Positions 58,603 to 64,000 of a DNA stretch of 64,000 nucleotides are shown here, piece after piece. Numbering within the stretch: the stretch's first letter is position 1; each line of letters begins with the position of its first letter. A program made the translations under genes and the position numbers. Where the stretch lies: assembly GCA_026388275.1 (NCBI GenBank), contig JAPLKB010000030.1, forward strand, positions 1 to 64,000, read 5' to 3'. Below the pieces are notes generated by a model, which was given only the letters and a program-made list of their open reading frames with translations, searched no databases and had not been told where the DNA came from. The stretch comes from Pseudomonadota bacterium (GTDB lineage Bacteria; Desulfobacterota; Syntrophorhabdia; Syntrophorhabdales; Syntrophorhabdaceae).

Positions 58603-59850
58603 CTATGAATTATTGCATAAAACATCCTTATTCTTGGTGAGAGTCTCTTTTAAGAAGAAGCTGAGAATCCCAGCGGCAAACAAAATAAATCCTGTCAAAT
58701 ACAATGTAGCAGCTATACCCAGCCTATCGGCTATGCCTCCTCCTATGGCGGGAAAGATTCCTCCCCCTAACAGCTCCCCGATACCAGTGACTATACCGAT
58801 AGCAGTTGCAGCAAAGCGAAATCCGGCGCTCTCAGTGATGAGAGTCCAGCTTACACCGCCGGCGCCTGACGCAGCGAAAGAGTACAGGAATATAGTTCCG
58901 AAGAGGACAACCAACGGAGTCCCCGGACCGAGAGAAGCAAATATAACTCCAAAAATTCCACCCAGCAATAGAGTAATCATATTTGCCTTTCTTCGCCCTA
59001 TACGGTCAGAGACAGCTCCCAGGATAAATGTACCGAGGAAAGCGCCGATACCAAAACCGGTCATGGCTATTCCTACGGCGGTAATCGGTAACCCGTGTAC
59101 TTTAATCATGAACATCACTCCGAAAGTAGTAAATAGCCAGAGCCAAACCATCTGGGCTGTCCAGACAAAAATCATCAAAATAATATTCCGGGACTTAAAG
59201 ATGCCCCAATAACTGACCTCGTGTCCCATACCATCCAGTTTTATCTGATTGGTTTTACCATCTTTCCGGGCTTTTATTATGGCTGATGTGGAAGCAGGCT
59301 CACGCATGAACAGAAATAAGAGAATCCCCAGGATTATTGCAGGTACGGCATAGACAAAAAACACCGGTCTCCATCCCAGGGATGCCATGAGCCCTGTACT
59401 TAGTATAGGCCCAACAGCACCGCCGATAAGTACAAAAAACCCGGTCATTAAACCCATATTTCTTCCCCGATTTTGCGGCGGCGATTCTTCCGCAAGTGTA
59501 GCAGACGCCGGACCCGCTAATCCACCTTCCGCAAATCCCATCACAGCGCGGATAATTAGTAATATCCCGAAAGTCCCTGCAATTCCGGTCAACCAACTAC
59601 ATATCCCACCAAAAATCATAAGAAAGACAACAACAAGGCGTCTTCCGATATAATCTGACAGGCTTCCCATAGCCCAGGTTCCGATAGCCCAGGCAAAACC
59701 GAATGCGGAGATTATCATTCCTACCTGGGTATAGTTCAGTTTGAAATCCTGCTGGATCCCCGGCATTACAAAGGCTATAACCATACGTTCAAGACCTACC
59801 ATCCCCCAACTGCAAACCAACAACAAAAGTATTCGTGTAGAATATTTCAT
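58603..59850 (-). CDS. MFS transporter
   Basis: A 415-residue major facilitator with 12 helices in two halves. The motif GSLSDYIGRRLVV between TM2 and TM3 and AVSDRIGRRKANM in the second half are the MFS A-motif. The opening MKYSTRILLLLVCSWGMVGLERMV resembles the ACS/aromatic-acid or organic-anion cation symporter group. It is last in a leftward cluster behind UPF0261 and CocE-like genes, so it likely imports their substrate. The 64-base gap to the upstream gene permits co-transcription. Confidence 0.92.
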   Translation of the reverse strand: MKYSTRILLLLVCSWGMVGLERMVIAFVMPGIQQDFKLNYTQVGMIISAFGFAWAIGTWAMGSLSDYIGRRLVVVFLMIFGGICSWLTGIAGTFGILLIIRAVMGFAEGGLAGPASATLAEESPPQNRGRNMGLMTGFFVLIGGAVGPILSTGLMASLGWRPVFFVYAVPAIILGILLFLFMREPASTSAIIKARKDGKTNQIKLDGMGHEVSYWGIFKSRNIILMIFVWTAQMVWLWLFTTFGVMFMIKVHGLPITAVGIAMTGFGIGAFLGTFILGAVSDRIGRRKANMITLLLGGIFGVIFASLGPGTPLVVLFGTIFLYSFAASGAGGVSWTLITESAGFRFAATAIGIVTGIGELLGGGIFPAIGGGIADRLGIAATLYLTGFILFAAGILSFFLKETLTKNKDVLCNNS

Positions 59851-59914
59851 GTGTTACCCCCTTAAATAATTATGCAGTAGTAAATTGCCGTCTCCTTCCA
59901 AGTGTTGGAAATTA

Positions 59915-61129
59915 TCACATTTTACTAAGAAGCAAAGTCGTTGCCTTTTCAGAAAACATTGGGTCATTTATGTGCGCCTGAATCTCTTCAATCTCAACCA
60001 GACCATTCGACACCCTTTCTCTAAGAATGCCGACGAACCTCCGGCCGGCCTCAGGATCGTAAAAAGGCATTTCTTTACCACGATCCAGCTTTGAAAAACC
60101 CTCCAGCGGAACCAGAACAACTATAGGTGCAATGGCCTTGTTTATCTTCTCTGCCATCAGAGCACCGATTTGTTCCTGTTCTTGTGGGGTTGTCTTTATC
60201 AGGTTAACCATACCGTGCGAGAGTATCCTTCTCTCCCTGAGTTCAGTTGGAATCAACTGTGCCGCAGACAAGGGAAAGAAATCGAGCCCGCCGGAAGAAA
60301 TAACCTGAGGAATTCCCGTCTCGCAGGCAGCGGTAAACTTTTCCTCGCCTCCTTTTATCAGGCCTCCGCATATGTGGTTTACAATCTCGTAGCAGGATAA
60401 ATCCAGCGTACCGCTGAAATACCCCTCTCGTACCAGTTTTTCCAAGCCGCCTGTGCCGATTGAATGAAAAACAATCGGCTCATACCCCTTCTCAAGTAGC
60501 AGGGATTTGCATCCTTCCACATAAGCATGGACTCCCAGAGCACTGATGGCTACCAGGCGTTTTTCCTCCGCTTGTGTTTCCTCCTGTTCCTCGGCCATCC
60601 CGCAGATAGCGCCTGCTGCCCTTCGCAGGATCATCTTTGTTATACGGTTCACACCCCACAGATCAGCAGGAGACTGGATCATTCCCTGGTCTATACTGAC
60701 CATTTCAATATTTATACCTCCGGCAAAGGCTACGGTAGAAAGCGCCAGCTTTGGAATGTTTACAGGCAGTTTCCGCATGGCCTCTAATGCCTGGGTGGTG
60801 CCAAGGCCGCCACCGATGGACAGGAGAGCGTCCATCTTTCTCCCGGCTATAAGATCTTCCATAATCTTCCTTGCGCCCAGGGCCATGACAGAAAGGGTAC
60901 TGGAGTATGTGCCCATATCTATGCCGAGCTCTTGCAGGGTGCGTCCTGCAGCCATGGCTACCTCCTCACGGGGGAAGTCCGGGCGGAAAGGGACTTCCCC
61001 CCTTATGCCTATGTCCATAACCAGGGGATTGTGCCCTCTTTTCTTGATCAGCTCCTTTACATAGAGGGCTTCCTCACCTTTTGTATCCAAGGTAACGATA
61101 ATAACGATATTTTTAACAGTTTTATCCAT
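59915..61129 (-). CDS. UPF0261 / Tm-1-like ATP-binding protein
   Basis: A 404-residue protein from the ATG at 61129, which has GAGGAGG upstream. A GTG at 61192 overlaps the previous stop (GTGA) and would add 21 residues. The N-terminal domain (IVIIVTLDTKGEEALYVKELI, then GGGLGTTQALEAM) is the Tm-1-like ATP-binding fold known from plant virus resistance; the C-terminal half contains FHSIGTGGLEKL and VISSGGLDFFPL. UPF0261 proteins occur in bacterial gene clusters for compound breakdown, with no settled reaction. The coupling to the CocE-like gene is tight. Confidence 0.88.
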   Translation of the reverse strand: MDKTVKNIVIIVTLDTKGEEALYVKELIKKRGHNPLVMDIGIRGEVPFRPDFPREEVAMAAGRTLQELGIDMGTYSSTLSVMALGARKIMEDLIAGRKMDALLSIGGGLGTTQALEAMRKLPVNIPKLALSTVAFAGGINIEMVSIDQGMIQSPADLWGVNRITKMILRRAAGAICGMAEEQEETQAEEKRLVAISALGVHAYVEGCKSLLLEKGYEPIVFHSIGTGGLEKLVREGYFSGTLDLSCYEIVNHICGGLIKGGEEKFTAACETGIPQVISSGGLDFFPLSAAQLIPTELRERRILSHGMVNLIKTTPQEQEQIGALMAEKINKAIAPIVVLVPLEGFSKLDRGKEMPFYDPEAGRRFVGILRERVSNGLVEIEEIQAHINDPMFSEKATTLLLSKM

Positions 61130-61188
61130 GTTTGGAACCTCCTCTGTTGACTCTGCATGCTTTCCCTTAGAACCAGACATTGGTTCAT

Positions 61189-63030
61189 TCACAAACCCTG
61201 CTCATCAGAGGGGATGATCGGCAGAAGCAAATGTGACTTACCAAAGTGAATGCTGTGGGTCACTGTTTGCATATGAGGCAAATAGTGAGCGCCCCAGGCG
61301 CCGAGTCTGCAAAGAAGGTCGTCCTGGTTTCTAATAACCAATTCCATGCAATGTCCCTTCTTAAATATCATTGAAGTCGGCATAATCGCTATCGCGTATT
61401 CAATGACCTCGTCCGGAGATACAGGTACGGGATCTTTCCGCGGATGAATAGGCAGGTAAGGCTTAGATTTAGCTTCATCGAGAACTCTGTGCTCTGCAGC
61501 AAGACCGCCATTGCTCACCAATGTTTTTTTGCCTTCCGGGTCCACATCCATCAGATCCACCATCCAGTTTGTTTCATCCGTGTTGATGGATGCATGCAGA
61601 TACAAAGCTATATACCCTGTCATATCAATATCGAAAGGCAATGGTTCGGTTCTATAGGTCAAGCAGTAGACAGTCGGATCTATGTACGGCGCCGGTTGGG
61701 TAAATGTGTCAGGCTCATGTGCTCCTTTGACTGTTTCTGTCGACAGACCGCCCCGGGGATGCAAATAAAACTTTGTGTACTCTGTCCTTTCAAGAGGCCA
61801 TTTATCCTCAAAACGCCATTTGTTGACTCCGTTTACGAATATTTTCAGCGGAGGTTCGTCAATGATTCCTGTGTCTATTCCCTTAATCCAGTAATCGAAC
61901 CACCTCACAACTTCGTCTGCAAATTGAGTTTGGGGACGATCCGGAGACAAGGGAGGCCACAGGAGGAGCTTCTTATGCGTTGACCCTATATTTTCAAAGG
62001 CTTCAAAGCTGCACCACGTATGCGTCGGAACAATCCCCGAAGTTGACAGATACGTTGGGGCCGTTATCTGAGGGAGTTTTGATGGAGGAAGAGACACAGG
62101 ATGAAATGATTCCAGTAACGTATCAAATACTATGGGAGAGCGCAGCGGATATTTGAGCAATGAATACCACTTGCTATTGTACCTTATGTCCGGATGATTC
62201 AATGCTTCCTTAAGCCTGGCCTCTAATTCTTCCTTTGAAAGATTGAACATCAACGGCAGAGTGCGGGTATTCTCGGGAACAGGGGCGCTGTCATTTCCAT
62301 GCCTGCCGCTTAAAACACTATTCATCTTACAGTCAAAGATTCCTGTCCATCCGTAGTCGCCCTTATGGTAAAGGGTTAGAAAAGGCGTAATAGCCTTCAG
62401 GGCGGGCGGAGGATTCTCAGCCAATTCCAACTGGGTGCCTGAAAAACCACAGGAACCTGTCATGCCAACATTGCCGTCACACCATGGTTGTTTTGCAATC
62501 CACTCTACAAGATCGTAAGTATCTGATTGAGGGACCCACATGCTGGAAGGACGCTGGCTTGTCCCTTCTGATTTGCCTATATTCCTTGGTTCGGCAATGA
62601 TATGTATATAGCCCCTTTGCACCAGATAATCGATATCTCCTACCTCAATGCACCCATCCCACAAAGGAGAATCATAATATTCCTGCAACGGTAACCAACG
62701 CGTCATTTCCTGTAACTCTTTCCCCCATCCGAAGAACGAAAGGAGCGCAGGGAATCGCTTTCCATCTGTATCAGGACTGTAAATATCTATTGCCAAACGT
62801 ACGCCATCACGCATGGTCACCATTACGTCCTTCTTTACCTTTACCGAGTAAACCGGCTGCGAACCTTCTTGCTTGACAACCTGCGGATAACCGTCGAAGT
62901 AAACACCCTTTACATTGGAGCCATAAGGAACCGGCTGTCCAATGGGTTTATAGCCTTTTATCCTTATTGTTATGTCGTCACCACGGTAAATATGCAAATT
63001 GGGTTGAACTTGTTTAATTTTAATTGGCAT
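61189..63030 (-). CDS. CocE/NonD-family protein lacking the usual Ser-Asp-His triad
   Basis: A 613-residue protein of the X-Pro dipeptidyl-peptidase/CocE type: an alpha/beta-hydrolase core (RDGVRLAIDIYSPDTDGKR, RGYIHIIAEPRNIGKSEG) and a jelly-roll C-terminal domain (FDIDMTGYIALYLHAS). The nucleophile elbow reads VGMTGSCGFSGTQ, with Cys194 where family members have the GxSYxG Ser. The regions that normally carry the catalytic Asp (GWYD) and His (GPWxH) read SGIVPTHTWCSF and LLLWPPLSPDR, without these residues. It may be a Cys-dependent or non-catalytic relative. No signal peptide, so it is probably cytoplasmic. Confidence 0.85.
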   Translation of the reverse strand: MPIKIKQVQPNLHIYRGDDITIRIKGYKPIGQPVPYGSNVKGVYFDGYPQVVKQEGSQPVYSVKVKKDVMVTMRDGVRLAIDIYSPDTDGKRFPALLSFFGWGKELQEMTRWLPLQEYYDSPLWDGCIEVGDIDYLVQRGYIHIIAEPRNIGKSEGTSQRPSSMWVPQSDTYDLVEWIAKQPWCDGNVGMTGSCGFSGTQLELAENPPPALKAITPFLTLYHKGDYGWTGIFDCKMNSVLSGRHGNDSAPVPENTRTLPLMFNLSKEELEARLKEALNHPDIRYNSKWYSLLKYPLRSPIVFDTLLESFHPVSLPPSKLPQITAPTYLSTSGIVPTHTWCSFEAFENIGSTHKKLLLWPPLSPDRPQTQFADEVVRWFDYWIKGIDTGIIDEPPLKIFVNGVNKWRFEDKWPLERTEYTKFYLHPRGGLSTETVKGAHEPDTFTQPAPYIDPTVYCLTYRTEPLPFDIDMTGYIALYLHASINTDETNWMVDLMDVDPEGKKTLVSNGGLAAEHRVLDEAKSKPYLPIHPRKDPVPVSPDEVIEYAIAIMPTSMIFKKGHCMELVIRNQDDLLCRLGAWGAHYLPHMQTVTHSIHFGKSHLLLPIIPSDEQGL

Positions 63031-63160
63031 GACTATTCTCCTTTTTTTAAGTCAATAAATGGACGAACCTTTATTGCTGCCCGCGAGATTTTGTTATGTC
63101 TCGCTCTCAATGAAACATTAATGATAAATTATACTTGTAAGAATGTTTGGATTGAAGGGA

Positions 63161-63997
63161 CTAATTCTGGAAAATACGGTACTTTTCTCGGATACTTTGA
63201 CGAAAATGATAAGGACTCATACCTGTCTCGCGTTTAAACAGGCGCCCAAAATAGAAGGGATCTTCAAAAGACAGGGAATAAGCAATCTCGTATACGGTCA
63301 ATTCGGTGTTTGCAAGTAAACGTTTTGCCTCTAAGATTAATGTTTGGCGGATTATTTGACCTGGGGTGCTGCCAGTGGCACTTTTTACTGTTTCACAAAG
63401 ATGGCCTTCAGTGACGTACAGTTGTTCTGCCAGGGACTTTACGGACCGTTGGGTACCTCGCTGTTCAGTAACTAACCGTTTAAATCTCCTTACTAACTCC
63501 GGTGAGATTTTAGAGTCTCCCTGCAGATTGCAAATATTATATAGTAACCGTATCTTAACTAATAAAATATGCAGGTATGCCCTTAATATTGATGCACATT
63601 CAGCTTTGTGTGTCAGATATTCAGATACAAGGTTGTTAATCAATGGCAGGATGGCCTGTGTCTGGTCTTCTTCCAACTTCAGGAAAGGGAATTGTTCGGA
63701 GTAAAAAGAAGCAAACTCTGAAAGCAAGCTCGAATCCGATGGGGTGTGCAGAAGAAATTCATCAGTGAAAAAGATGAGCCATCCCTGAAGGGAAGTGCTG
63801 ATTTGCCAAAAATGGATTTGCCTTGGTGAAATAAAATAAAGCGTATGGGGTTGGATCGGGTATGTTTGAAAATCAATGATATGCTGGCCTTCGCCTTGAG
63901 TAATATAGAGAATTTCATAAAAGTTGTGACGGTGAGGAAAGTTTGCCTTTGCATCGTCGGGCATTTGTTCAAAAGAGCTGATTTCAAAAGGTATCAA
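63161..63997 (-). CDS. AraC-family transcriptional regulator (possibly cut by the window edge)
   Basis: At least 278 residues. The N-terminal part is a cupin-like sensor (HRHNFYEILYITQGEGQHIIDFQ...PRQIHFW); the C-terminal part is an AraC HTH pair (SLAEQLYVTEGHLCETVKSATG; YEIAYSLSFEDPFYFGRLFKRETGMSPYHFR). The first visible start is TTG at 63997, and the frame runs on beyond the window edge, so the real start may lie outside. It is upstream of and in line with the CocE/UPF0261/MFS genes and is their likely regulator. Confidence 0.9.
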   Translation of the reverse strand: MIPFEISSFEQMPDDAKANFPHRHNFYEILYITQGEGQHIIDFQTYPIQPHTLYFISPRQIHFWQISTSLQGWLIFFTDEFLLHTPSDSSLLSEFASFYSEQFPFLKLEEDQTQAILPLINNLVSEYLTHKAECASILRAYLHILLVKIRLLYNICNLQGDSKISPELVRRFKRLVTEQRGTQRSVKSLAEQLYVTEGHLCETVKSATGSTPGQIIRQTLILEAKRLLANTELTVYEIAYSLSFEDPFYFGRLFKRETGMSPYHFRQSIREKYRIFQN

Positions 63998-64000
63998 TTC

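Noticed and set aside
58466-59212. A 248-codon rightward frame opposite the MFS gene
   Set aside because: It mirrors the hydrophobic codons of the MFS gene and has no start signal; the MFS motifs on the minus strand are clear.

Overview
The window reads as chromosomal DNA of a Gram-negative, probably anaerobic bacterium of the deltaproteobacterial (Desulfobacterota, Syntrophorhabdus/Syntrophobacter-like) type. The reasons are an AhbB-type siroheme decarboxylase beside hemL (alternative heme route), an Mla-type lipid transporter, a complete type II secretion (T2SS) operon, paired NosL-like proteins beside a MacB/LolD-type ABC transporter, a CusBA copper pump and a LIV amino-acid transporter. 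The lineage is inferred; no rRNA or other phylogenetic marker was analysed.

Layout. 1-3.7 kb is AT-rich accessory DNA: a gene tail, a membrane coiled-coil protein, a secreted HELYH protein and a HepT/MntA (HEPN/MNT) toxin-antitoxin pair flanked by near-identical 38-bp direct repeats. 3.8-10.6 kb is a tightly overlapping operon ahbB-hemL-alr-mlaE-mlaF-mlaD plus a WP-repeat secreted protein. 10.6-13.5 kb holds a small element with terminal inverted repeats, a phosphofructokinase, a 30-residue ribosomal-type protein (AURKAIP1/COX24, bS22-like), a metallophosphoesterase and tRNA-Arg(TCT). 13.5-14.5 kb is decayed DNA with a nosL-like pseudogene. 14.6-25.4 kb is the T2SS operon gspG-D-E-F-H-I-J-K-L-M plus a gspC-like gene placed last. 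It is followed by a GAF/PAS/LuxR regulator and a large secreted multicopper oxidase whose middle carries four 50-residue FG-GAP-like repeats. 30.6-32.4 kb holds an MBL-fold hydrolase and a Mip-like FKBP isomerase.

32.4-41.8 kb is a metal-handling island. Leftward run two NosL-like proteins, a small membrane-anchored protein, a MacB-like permease, a LolD-like ATPase and a CPFC membrane protein; rightward run a Met-rich YtkA/FixH-like protein, CusB and CusA. 41.8-46.2 kb holds a duplicated-domain secreted protein, a cyclophilin, a DnaJ-like protein and an HD hydrolase, separated by REP-like palindromes. 46.2-48.5 kb has a ParB-like fragment containing a 31-bp palindrome, a DMT-family transporter with a His-rich tail, and a 46-bp-period repeat array. 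A Cache/PAS hybrid kinase follows. 51.7-56.4 kb is livFGMHJ (leftward), then lepA (rightward). 58.6-64 kb is a leftward cluster AraC - CocE-like protein lacking the usual catalytic triad - UPF0261/Tm-1-like protein - MFS transporter.

How it fits together. The T2SS is the likely exporter of the neighbouring multicopper oxidase, as shown for OmpB/OxpG in Geobacter. NosL, ABC and CusBA would govern periplasmic copper, which that oxidase needs. This link is inference from position and family knowledge.
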